NCBI GenBank assembly: GCA_964417785.1
Contig: CAYQJO010000283.1
Span: forward strand, 1-5,482
Length of the DNA: 5,482 nt
Source of the DNA: DAOTUL01 sp034437435
Lineage (GTDB): Bacteria > Chloroflexota > Anaerolineae > Aggregatilineales > Phototrophicaceae
Reading direction: 5' to 3'
Shown: piece by piece, positions 1 to 4,948 of the stretch
Layout: each line of letters begins with the position of its first letter
Position numbering within the stretch: the stretch's first letter is position 1
Program-made: the position numbers and the translations under genes
The notes under the pieces: generated by a model
What the model saw: the letters and a program-made list of their open reading frames with translations, nothing else
Told to the model about the DNA's origin: nothing
Database searches by the model: none

Positions 1-9
1 TTTTCAAGT

Positions 10-50
10 CCCCTCGCCCCTTGTGGGAGAGGGGATTTAGGGGTGAGGGG
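10..50. repeat. GC-rich palindromic intergenic repeat, copy 1
   Basis: The arm CCCCTCGCCCC (10-20) pairs over 11 bp, with one G-U, with GGGGTGAGGGG (40-50), leaving a 19-nt loop. A competing smaller hairpin forms between 10-19 and 25-34: six pairs, one G/A mismatch, then three pairs around a CTTGT loop. It lies just downstream of the solute-binding protein stop codon, so its transcript could fold and slow decay or end transcription. No T-run follows on the minus strand inside the window, so it is not called a terminator. A related element lies at 1481-1517 in the opposite orientation. The arrangement looks like a dispersed intergenic palindrome family. Confidence 0.6.
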
Positions 51-60
51 TGTTCTGGGG

Positions 61-1329
61 CTACATGTCCCCGCCGCACATCTGGGCCGGCTCGAACCAC
101 TGCGCCAGACCCTCCTGAAGCTGGTTGGCCGCTTCTTCAGCCGTCAGTTCGCCGGAGATGACCCCCAGCGCACCGTTCTGCATCAGGCTGTAGCCGTCCG
201 GCTGGCCGTCCAGCAGACCTTCCCACGCCCAACGCACATCCAGACCGCGACCCTGGTTCAGGCCGAGGAAGGTGTTGGCATAGGGGTTGGTCAGTTCAAT
301 CGACTCGTCGATCAGCGGGAAGAAACCGGGCAGCGTATCACCGAGCAGCGCCGCGAATTCCGGCGTGGTCATCCATTCCAGGAACAACCGGGCCGCTTCT
401 TTGTCATCGCTGGCCGCATTCAGACCCATACCGGCGTCCATATGGAAGGTGACATACTCCATCTCCTGCCCTTCCGGTGCTGGCGGGGCGAAAACGCTCC
501 ACTCGAATTCCGGTTCCTCGCTCATGAAGAAGGGGATGTCCCAGGAGCCGCCCATCCACATCGGGCTTTCACCCAGGAGGAAAAGCTGCTGGCTGTCGTA
601 GTAGGTCAGCGCTTCCTGGCCGTCGGGCAGATAAGGCGCGATGTCGGCCACCGCCTGGAACGCGGCGATGGCGTTCTCGTCGTTGAAGCAGCGCTCGCCG
701 CTCAGATACGCCTGGCGGCCTTCAAGCCCGCCGATGAAGTTGGGAGCCAGATTCATGAACACGATCTCGGCGATGGTCCACTCGTCACCGCTGGCGTTGG
801 CGAACGGCTCGTAACCGGCTTCCTGGATGGTCTCAGCGGCGGCCAGAAGCTCTTCCCAGGTTTCGGGGATGGCGAGTTCCAGTTCAGCGAAAATGTCTTC
901 GTTGAAGTAGATGCCATGCGACACGGCGATGAAGGGGACGCCGTAGGACAGGCCGTCTTCGGTCGCCCAGGGAGCGCGGGCAGCGTCGGTGAAGTTGTCC
1001 ATCAGACCGGGCAGATCGTCCAGCGGCTCCAGGAAGCCCTCTTCGTAAAGCTGGCGTGAGGTGGCGTAGGAGCGCAGGTAGAACAGATCAGGCGCGGTAC
1101 CGCCTTCAAGCTGCGTGCGCAGGGTGGCGTTGTAATCGGGCGGATTGGTCGGATCAAACACCACGTTGATGTTGGGATACACTTCCTCGAACGCGGCGAT
1201 GATGGTTTCCATCTGCGCGACATCATCCACGCGCCACGACCCGATGGTCAGCGTGACATCATCCTGAGCGACAGCCGCCGGAACCAGCAGCAGGGCCAGC
1301 ATGACCAAAAGCAGCAATTTCGTCTTCAT
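61..1329 (-). CDS. ABC transporter extracellular sugar-binding protein
   Basis: Predicted secreted substrate-binding component of an ABC importer, of the family-1 (maltose/multiple-sugar type) solute-binding proteins. It would capture a ligand outside the membrane and deliver it to permeases not present in this window. The 422-residue product has a classic signal peptide: a basic start (MKTK), a Leu-rich core at 5-16 and an AVA-Q cleavage site near residue 21. The mature part begins with the family-typical strand VTLTIGSWR, then a segment matching 'F..vyPninV.fd' (47-59), GTAPDLFYLR (77-86), YGVPFIAVSHGIYFNEDIF (129-147), PETWEELLAAAETI (155-168), a GGSWDIPFF segment (260-268), and a helical C-terminus. 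Length is normal for the family. The ATG at 1329 is chosen because an AAGGAG ribosome site lies six bases upstream; the in-frame TTG at 1344 would put that site inside the gene. There is no lipobox cysteine. The two cysteines, C214 and C418, could form a disulfide. The ligand is inferred only as a carbohydrate-like solute. Confidence 0.92.
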   Translation of the reverse strand: MKTKLLLLVMLALLLVPAAVAQDDVTLTIGSWRVDDVAQMETIIAAFEEVYPNINVVFDPTNPPDYNATLRTQLEGGTAPDLFYLRSYATSRQLYEEGFLEPLDDLPGLMDNFTDAARAPWATEDGLSYGVPFIAVSHGIYFNEDIFAELELAIPETWEELLAAAETIQEAGYEPFANASGDEWTIAEIVFMNLAPNFIGGLEGRQAYLSGERCFNDENAIAAFQAVADIAPYLPDGQEALTYYDSQQLFLLGESPMWMGGSWDIPFFMSEEPEFEWSVFAPPAPEGQEMEYVTFHMDAGMGLNAASDDKEAARLFLEWMTTPEFAALLGDTLPGFFPLIDESIELTNPYANTFLGLNQGRGLDVRWAWEGLLDGQPDGYSLMQNGALGVISGELTAEEAANQLQEGLAQWFEPAQMCGGDM

Positions 1330-1335
1330 AGTAAT

Positions 1336-1341
1336 CTCCTT
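1336..1341 (-). promoter_or_regulatory. Strong Shine-Dalgarno site fixing the solute-binding protein start
   Basis: On the minus strand this reads AAGGAG, followed by six bases and then ATG at 1329. It decides between that ATG and the upstream in-frame TTG at 1344. Confidence 0.8.
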
Positions 1342-1362
1342 CAATTCATTTATACCGATTAG

Positions 1363-1391
1363 ACTATAACATGGTGTGAAGAATCAGCAAA
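1363..1391 (-). promoter_or_regulatory. Candidate sigma-70-type promoter for the solute-binding protein
   Basis: On the minus strand TATAGT (1363-1368) is preceded by TGT, making an extended -10 (TGnTATAGT). A weak -35 (TTTGCT, 1386-1391) sits 17 bp upstream. A second weaker -10-like box, TATAAA, lies at 1349-1354. The leader would be about 25-30 nt and carries the AAGGAG site. This is consensus matching by eye. Confidence 0.4.
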
Positions 1392-1433
1392 CAAATTCTC
1401 ATGAGATTAACGTAAGGTAAAATTCTCTTTACT

Positions 1434-1461
1434 TTCACTTAATCACAAAGTGATGTATAAT
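1434..1461 (+). promoter_or_regulatory. Candidate promoter for the class II aldolase
   Basis: A perfect TATAAT (1456-1461) has a plausible -35 TTCACT (1434-1439; four of six to consensus) with a 16-bp spacer. It is in the AT-rich half of the divergent region, about 90 bp before the aldolase ATG. The transcript would therefore carry the GC-rich hairpin at 1492-1517 in its leader. No operator palindrome was recognised. Confidence 0.45.
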
Positions 1462-1480
1462 GAAAGCAATCGAAAGTTTA

Positions 1481-1517
1481 TGACCCCCCGGCCCCCTCTC
1501 CAAACGTAGAGAGGGGG
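1481..1517. repeat. GC-rich palindromic intergenic repeat, copy 2 (leader hairpin)
   Basis: The arms CCCCCTCTC (1492-1500) and GAGAGGGGG (1509-1517) pair perfectly over 9 bp around an 8-nt loop, preceded by an ACCCCCCGG tract. The order of parts (ACCCC tract, CCCCTCTCC arm, short A-rich loop, G-rich arm) matches copy 1 at 10-50 read on the opposite strand. It lies between the aldolase promoter and its ribosome site (AGGGGA, 1542-1547), so it would form in the mRNA leader. Confidence 0.6.
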
Positions 1518-1551
1518 AGATGCGGTGGGAGATGCAAAATCAGGGGAAACA

Positions 1552-2226
1552 ATGAGCAACGAACAAGAACTACGCGAGCAAATCTGCACCATCGGTGAGT
1601 TGATGCATCGCTTTGGCTTTGTGGACGGAGCCACCGCTGGCAATATCTCGGCACGGCTGGACGAGAACCACCTGCTGATTACGCCGTCGGGTGTGTGGAA
1701 AGGTTTTCTCAAGCCGGAACACCTGCTGGTGATCGATCTGGACGGCAACGTCACGGTCCCGGTGGACGGTCTGAAACCGTCGAGCGAGACGCCGATGCAC
1801 CTGGCCGCCATGAAGAAGCGCCCCGACGTGGGCGGCGTGGTCCACGCGCATCCCACTTATGCCACCGTGCTGACCATGCTCGGTATCGGCATCGACTTGC
1901 AGCGCTTCACCGTGCCAGAGGCGATTATCCTGCTGGGCAAGGTGCCGACCGCGCCCTACGCCAAGCCATCCAGCGACGAGGACGCCGACGCCATCGAGAC
2001 GCTCATCGTGGACCATCAGGCATTGATGCTGCACTCGCACGGATCGCTGACGGTCGGCAAGGACGTGTGGCAGGCATACAGCCGCCTGGAAACGCTGGAA
2101 CACGCGGCCAAGCTGATCTATCTGGTGTATCAGGCGGGCGGCATGAAGAACCTGCCCTCGTATGAGGTTGAGCGCCTGTGGGAACTGCGCCGCAACTTCG
2201 GCCTCACGCACCCTGAATACAGCTAA
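1552..2226 (+). CDS. Class II aldolase/adducin family protein
   Basis: Predicted cytoplasmic zinc-dependent enzyme of the class II aldolase/adducin fold, the family of L-fuculose-1-phosphate aldolase and L-ribulose-5-phosphate 4-epimerase. The 224-residue length is typical. Visible hallmarks, in order: phosphate-binding GNIS (30-33), TPSG (44-47), the PSSET segment (76-80) with E79 at the usual catalytic acid position, zinc ligands in HAH (98-100), and a third histidine in HSHG (H163). Most relatives have NHG at that last position, so the neighbouring Asn is replaced by Ser here. The ATG at 1552 is preceded by AGGGGA at good spacing, so it is preferred over the in-frame GTG at 1525. It is divergent from the sugar-binding protein, which suggests use of an imported sugar or its phosphate. 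Sequence alone does not separate aldolase, epimerase, dehydratase or decarboxylase members. Confidence 0.9.
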   Translation: MSNEQELREQICTIGELMHRFGFVDGATAGNISARLDENHLLITPSGVWKGFLKPEHLLVIDLDGNVTVPVDGLKPSSETPMHLAAMKKRPDVGGVVHAHPTYATVLTMLGIGIDLQRFTVPEAIILLGKVPTAPYAKPSSDEDADAIETLIVDHQALMLHSHGSLTVGKDVWQAYSRLETLEHAAKLIYLVYQAGGMKNLPSYEVERLWELRRNFGLTHPEYS

Positions 2227-2228
2227 TC

Positions 2229-2252
2229 GCCGAGTGTTGAAAACACGTCGGC
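2229..2252 (+). terminator. Hairpin directly after the aldolase stop, possible terminator
   Basis: GCCGA plus GTGTT (2229-2238) pair with AACAC plus TCGGC (2242-2252, one bulged G) around a GAA loop, giving 10 bp starting two bases after the TAA. No T-run follows, so intrinsic termination is uncertain. It may instead protect the mRNA 3' end. Confidence 0.35.
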
Positions 2253-2262
2253 TACATATTGC

Positions 2263-2407
2263 CAGCCCACTGAAGGGGCTGTCCTGACGAAAATTATGCT
2301 GCGTAACTCGTGTCCCTTTAGTAGCCGTATATTTTCAATATACGGCGGGCGGTGAATGGGACGAAATCGTTAACTTGACACCTATGGGACGGCACGCGGG
2401 CCGTCCC
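2263..2407. repeat. Cluster of three further hairpins in the convergent gap
   Basis: Three more inverted repeats follow. CAGCCC/GGGCTG lies at 2263-2281 (6 bp). GCCGTATATT/AATATACGGC lies at 2324-2346 (10 bp, TTC loop). GGGACGGC/GCCGTCCC lies at 2386-2407 (8 bp, 6-nt loop) and abuts the TAG of the minus-strand VCBS gene. Together with 2229-2252, the gap between the two convergent stop codons is mostly palindromic. None is followed by a clear T-run on either strand. They may act as two-way transcription barriers or be remnants of a small non-coding mobile repeat. Confidence 0.5.
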
Positions 2408-3526
2408 CTACCAGCCCCCGCCGACGTTCTCCAAAAACACCACGAACATCTTGCCATTGACGGCGTTGTCGGGGTGCGGTCCCCAGGGCTTGGCGATGAT
2501 GTCGGGTAAGCCGTTGCCGGTGATGTCGCCGACGACGGCTTCGTGTCCGCCCAGGTTGGCATCCAGGATGACGTGTTCGCGCCATTCGCCGCCCACACCA
2601 TCGACATTCTCCCAGATGTAGTAACGCGGCGGCGCATCGCCGCGCACGGCTTCCATCTCGCACGAGAACACGTCCAGATCGCCATCGCCGTCCAGATCGC
2701 CCACGTAGAGCGTATGGTAAGCGCCCCGGCGCACACCGGTCGGACCGGCGATTTCGTGCCGCCGCCAGTAATGGCCGGCTCCGTCCACATTCTCCATCCA
2801 CCAGACTCTGCCGCCGGGTATCTCGGCATCGGTGAACACGATGTCGTTCTTGCCGTTTTTGTTCATGTCGCAGACGACCGCCCGCACGCCGTCATAGGCG
2901 AAGTAGGGCCGAAAATCCTCCGGCGGGTAGGTGTTGGGACCGATGGGGCGCACCTGCCAGCGTGAGCCGTCGCCGTTCACGTTCTCGAACCAGACGTTGG
3001 TGCGCACGATGTCCAGGCTGCCGTCACCGTCCAGATCGCCGATGGCGACACCGGCATGGACCGCCGGACCGATCACGGTATGCGGCCAGGGCTGTGTCGG
3101 TGTGGTGGGGATTTTGTACCAGCGCAGGTCGTTCTGGTCGGACATGGTGACGATCTCCATGCGGCCATCGCCGTCGATGTCGGCGGCCTGCACATCATGG
3201 ACGCCTTCAAGGCTGCGGTCGAAGACATGGCGCTCGAAAGGCTGCGCCGGATCGCCGGTGTTGCGATACCACGCGCCGCCAGCCACGTAGTCGATGCGGC
3301 CATCGCCGTCCACATCCAGGACGCAGCCGCCCACATCGGAGGGCGAATCGGTACCGAGGATATGGCGCGTCCATTGATCGGGCGCTTGGAATTTGTACCA
3401 GTAGAGGGTGCCGTACTGCTGGCCCATGATGAATTCCAGCCGACCGTCGCCGTCGATGTCGGCCAGGCAGGTTTGTGCGTAGCGTACCGGGTCCAGATCG
3501 AGATCAATGATATGGTGCTTGAACAT
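2408..3526 (-). CDS. VCBS/FG-GAP repeat beta-propeller protein
   Basis: The 372-residue protein is built of seven repeats, each carrying an Asp-rich calcium-loop motif of the type DxDGDGxxD followed by a hydrophobic strand and often an aromatic-rich WYK, WFEN or WMEN strand. The loops begin at D23, D71, D117, D164, D220, D277 and D334, spaced 46-57 residues apart. Seven units predict a complete seven-bladed propeller like the FG-GAP/VCBS domains of integrin alpha chains. The fifth (DMNKNGKND) and seventh (DITGNGLPD) loops are degenerate. No signal peptide, membrane segment or catalytic domain is visible: the protein starts MFKHHIIDLD and runs straight into the first repeat, so it would be cytoplasmic unless exported by another route. 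The ATG at 3526 is preceded by AAGGA at about 6-7 bases. Such folds usually bind proteins or carbohydrates; the role here is unknown. Confidence 0.88.
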   Translation of the reverse strand: MFKHHIIDLDLDPVRYAQTCLADIDGDGRLEFIMGQQYGTLYWYKFQAPDQWTRHILGTDSPSDVGGCVLDVDGDGRIDYVAGGAWYRNTGDPAQPFERHVFDRSLEGVHDVQAADIDGDGRMEIVTMSDQNDLRWYKIPTTPTQPWPHTVIGPAVHAGVAIGDLDGDGSLDIVRTNVWFENVNGDGSRWQVRPIGPNTYPPEDFRPYFAYDGVRAVVCDMNKNGKNDIVFTDAEIPGGRVWWMENVDGAGHYWRRHEIAGPTGVRRGAYHTLYVGDLDGDGDLDVFSCEMEAVRGDAPPRYYIWENVDGVGGEWREHVILDANLGGHEAVVGDITGNGLPDIIAKPWGPHPDNAVNGKMFVVFLENVGGGW

Positions 3527-3548
3527 ATGCCATCCTTTTTTGAAAGAT

Positions 3549-3557
3549 AGTATAACA
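3549..3557 (-). promoter_or_regulatory. Candidate extended -10 promoter for the VCBS gene
   Basis: On the minus strand TATACT (3549-3554) is preceded by TGT, an extended -10. No good -35 is found at normal spacing. The predicted leader is short and consists mainly of an A-run and the AAGGA ribosome site. Confidence 0.35.
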
Positions 3558-3589
3558 CAATCAAACCGAAATGCGGCTCAATTGATGTT

Positions 3590-3668
3590 TTGAACCGCCG
3601 ATACGCAAAGGCGTTTTTCGTCAGTTATACAAAGCAATCTTTGTGTTCTCCGCGCCTTTGCGGTTCAA
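3590..3668. repeat. Long imperfect inverted repeat upstream of Uma2; contains direct-repeat copy A
   Basis: The right arm CGCCTTTGCGGTTCAA (3653-3668) is the reverse complement of a left arm split as TTGAACCG (3590-3597) and CAAAGGCG (3606-3613), separated by 8 extra bases. The result is a 16-bp stem with an 8-nt bulge and a loop of about 39 nt. The right arm belongs to a 27-bp unit at 3642-3668 that recurs in the same orientation at 4355-4381. The element lies between the divergent VCBS and Uma2 genes. Confidence 0.6.
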
Positions 3669-3689
3669 GTAAATGGGGGTGTGGTAGGG

Positions 3690-3760
3690 TTGACAGGATC
3701 AGGAATTTAGAGCGATTGCCCTGAGTATAATACTTGTGGCTGCCCGATCTACGGTATAAT
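3690..3760 (+). promoter_or_regulatory. Candidate tandem promoters for the first Uma2 gene
   Basis: Two perfect TATAAT boxes lie at 3726-3731 and 3755-3760, 29 bp apart. A perfect TTGACA is at 3690-3695 but is 30 bp from the first box, too far for a normal pair. The second box has a weak TTGTGG (3734-3739) with a 15-bp spacer. The -10 boxes are convincing by base match; the pairing of -35 boxes is not. Confidence 0.35.
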
Positions 3761-3772
3761 GGCAGGATAGTC

Positions 3773-3790
3773 ATGTTGCATGGATTGTGA
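3773..3790 (+). CDS. Possible five-codon leader peptide overlapping the Uma2 start
   Basis: ATG TTG CAT GGA TTG TGA encodes MLHGL. It has an AGGA ribosome site (3764-3767) five bases before its ATG, while the Uma2 ATG at 3790 has no good site of its own. The stop overlaps the Uma2 start as TGATG, the arrangement seen in translational coupling. It may be coincidental. A transcript starting from the downstream -10 box would begin near the AGGA and could lose it. Confidence 0.25.
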   Translation: MLHGL

Positions 3791-4347
3791 TGTCTGCCGA
3801 ACCGAGTCGCGTATCCGAATACGACTATCTCGCTCTGGAACGCCAGAGCGAGATCAAACACGAATACGTCCGGGGTGAGTTGTTCGCGATGGCGGGCGCA
3901 CGTCGGGCGCACAATTTGATCTGCACCAACATCGTCCGCCATCTGGGCAATCAGCTTGCCGGCCACCCTTGCGAGATTTACCAGAGCGACATGCGCGTGC
4001 AGATCGCGTCCGCCGCTGCCTATCGCTATCCCGATGTGGTGGTTGTCTGCGGTGAACCCGCCTTCGCCGACACCGAGGCGGATATACTTCTCAATCCGAC
4101 GGTGCTGGTTGAGGTGTTGTCGCCGTCCAGCATCGCAACGGATCGCGGGATCAAATTGTGGGAGTACCGGCAGATCGCATCGCTACAGGCCTATCTGCTG
4201 GTCACCCAGGATGCACCACGCATCGACCAGCTTGTTCGCCAGCCGGACGACACCTGGCTGCTCAGCGAAACCAGCGGCGTGCTGCAACTGCCATCCATTG
4301 GCTGCACGTTGGCGCTGAGCGATGTCTATGCGCGGGTATGGGGTTGA
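3790..4347 (+). CDS. Uma2 family PD-(D/E)xK nuclease-fold protein
   Basis: The 185-residue protein has the Uma2 layout, a restriction-endonuclease-like fold common in Cyanobacteria and Chloroflexota. Visible signatures: an N-terminal segment YDYLALERQSEIKHEYVRGE, with H41 opening the following helix (HNLICTNIVRHL), a D67 strand (YQSDMRV), the metal-site Asp in YRYPDVVVVC (D82), the VEVLSPSS segment with E108, and K122 in DRGIKLWEYRQI. D82, E108 and K122 fit the PD-(D/E)xK triad, so a DNase activity is plausible. The cellular role of the family is largely unknown. ATG 3790 is chosen; GTG 3787 is immediately upstream and in frame, and neither has a strong ribosome site. It is convergent with the peroxiredoxin gene (38-bp gap) and flanked by direct repeats. 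The stop codon is TGA, so TGA acts as a normal stop in this genome. Confidence 0.9.
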   Translation: MSAEPSRVSEYDYLALERQSEIKHEYVRGELFAMAGARRAHNLICTNIVRHLGNQLAGHPCEIYQSDMRVQIASAAAYRYPDVVVVCGEPAFADTEADILLNPTVLVEVLSPSSIATDRGIKLWEYRQIASLQAYLLVTQDAPRIDQLVRQPDDTWLLSETSGVLQLPSIGCTLALSDVYARVWG

Positions 4348-4354
4348 AAAGCTC

Positions 4355-4381
4355 TGCGTTCTCTGTGTCTTTGCGGTTCGA
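4355..4381 (+). repeat. Direct-repeat copy B downstream of Uma2
   Basis: This 27-bp unit matches 3642-3668 at 22 positions; all five differences are transitions. It fills most of the gap between the convergent Uma2 and peroxiredoxin stop codons. With copy A it brackets the Uma2 gene in direct orientation. Confidence 0.6.
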
Positions 4382-4385
4382 ATCC

Positions 4386-4853
4386 TTATCGGTTGAGTTC
4401 TTCCAGCAGTGCCACCATCTCGGCGTTTGAGGGGATGTCCTGCATGCTCTTGCCGAAGTGGGCGTACTGGATGGTGCCGTTTTTATCGACAACGGTCTGT
4501 GATGGCATCCGTCCCACTTTCAGCAGCTTGACCTGCTGTTTGTACAGCTTTAAGACGCTGTGGTTGGGATCGGGCAGGCCGATGAAGGGCAGATCGTTCT
4601 TCTGGAAGTAGTCGGCAAAGCGCTCGGCGGACTCCGGTCCCACGACGACGACTTCGGCATCCCGCTGGACAAACTGGTCATAATCCTGACGCAACTGCGC
4701 CATATGCTCGCGGCAGAACGGTCACATGAACCCGCGATTGAACACCAGCACCACATGCTTGTCGCCTTTAAACTGCGAGAGCTTCACCGTATTGCCCTGA
4801 TAATCGGTCAGGGTGAAGTCCGGCGCGACCTCGCCTTTCTCGATGTTGGTCAT
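4386..4853 (-). CDS. Peroxiredoxin-like (AhpC/TSA) protein, probable selenoprotein with in-frame TGA
   Basis: Read through one TGA (4722-4724), the frame gives a 155-residue thioredoxin-fold protein of the AhpC/TSA type, expected to reduce peroxides or act as a thiol oxidoreductase in the cytoplasm. The N-terminus is typical: GEVAPDFTLTDYQGNTVKLS (7-26), then strand HVVLVFNRGFM (33-43). The TGA is codon 44, followed by PFCREH (45-50), so it replaces the first residue of a CPFC motif and would make a UxxC centre with C47. Beyond it the family pattern continues: VVVVGPES (68-75), LPFIGLPDP (88-96), RMPSQTVVDKNG (115-126, P117 a likely cis-Pro) and a D139-containing tail. ATG 4853 is chosen for AAGGG 10 bases upstream. 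Without readthrough the product stops at 43 residues, before any catalytic residue. Alternatives are a Cys or Trp codon changed to TGA by mutation or sequencing error. No selenocysteine machinery genes are visible here. Confidence 0.75.
4687..4724 (-). promoter_or_regulatory. Candidate bacterial SECIS element
   Basis: The mRNA starting at the UGA can fold in two ways. Fold A (4687-4724) pairs UGAC with GUCA, then after a 4x4 internal loop CUGC with GCAG, then GC with GC, leaving a 9-nt loop that begins with G. Fold B (4687-4702) is a 6-bp stem UGGCGC/GCGUCA with loop AGUU, starting 25 nt after the UGA. Bacterial SECIS elements, as I recall the model, need an apical loop about 16-37 nt after the UGA with a G in its first two bases; fold B meets this, and fold A is about 4 nt short. 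Energies were not computed. Confidence 0.5.
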
Positions 4854-4863
4854 TGCTACATTA

Positions 4864-4868
4864 CCCTT
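4864..4868 (-). promoter_or_regulatory. Ribosome site supporting the peroxiredoxin start
   Basis: AAGGG on the minus strand lies 10 bases before ATG 4853. It supports that start over the longer in-frame ATG upstream near 4919, whose extra residues (MRRSGLARYN onward) do not resemble the family. Confidence 0.55.
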
Positions 4869-4875
4869 GTGTATC

Positions 4876-4904
4876 ATTTCACAGACTGGATTGTAGCGTG
4901 CCAA
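4876..4904 (-). promoter_or_regulatory. Candidate promoter for the peroxiredoxin gene
   Basis: On the minus strand TTGGCA (4899-4904; five of six to consensus) and TGAAAT (4876-4881; four of six) are separated by exactly 17 bp. The predicted start leaves a leader of roughly 16 nt that contains the AAGGG site. This would let the gene be transcribed independently of the Uma2 gene 95 bp upstream. Confidence 0.4.
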
Positions 4905-4948
4905 CCCTGACCGGCGCATGAGATTGGCGGCAAAGTCGGATGAGGAAG

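Noticed and set aside
43..1059. Long plus-strand open frame opposite the solute-binding protein
   Set aside because: It is a shadow of the strongly supported minus-strand gene, with no family resemblance and biased composition.
1570..2211. Minus-strand open frame opposite the aldolase
   Set aside because: The plus-strand frame carries all class II aldolase motifs; the opposite frame is an Arg/His/Gln-rich shadow.
2375..2380. Perfect TTGACA
   Set aside because: No -10 box at normal spacing, and it faces the 3' end of the minus-strand VCBS gene.
3056..3550. Plus-strand open frame opposite the VCBS gene with repeated Val/Ala/His-rich segments
   Set aside because: Its repetition simply mirrors the DxDGDG repeats coded on the other strand.
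3690..3731. TTGACA plus TATAAT as a single promoter
   Set aside because: The spacer is 30 bp, far longer than 16-18 bp, so the two boxes are unlikely to act together.
4375..4385. GGTTCGAATCC, resembling a tRNA T-arm
   Set aside because: The 5-bp T-stem does not complete, and no acceptor, D or anticodon arm can be found upstream; it is part of the direct repeat.
4386..4703. Downstream half of the peroxiredoxin as a separate gene starting at the internal ATG 4703
   Set aside because: It would lack the whole N-terminal thioredoxin-fold half and the active site, there is no convincing ribosome site, and it is in the same frame as the upstream half.
4722..4724. TGA recoded genome-wide as Trp or Gly
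   Set aside because: TGA ends the Uma2 gene at 4345-4347 exactly where the family ends, and TGG is used for Trp throughout, so TGA is a normal stop here.
4560..4910. Plus-strand open frame opposite the peroxiredoxin gene
   Set aside because: Shadow frame, no recognisable motif; the minus-strand frame is the family match even across the TGA.
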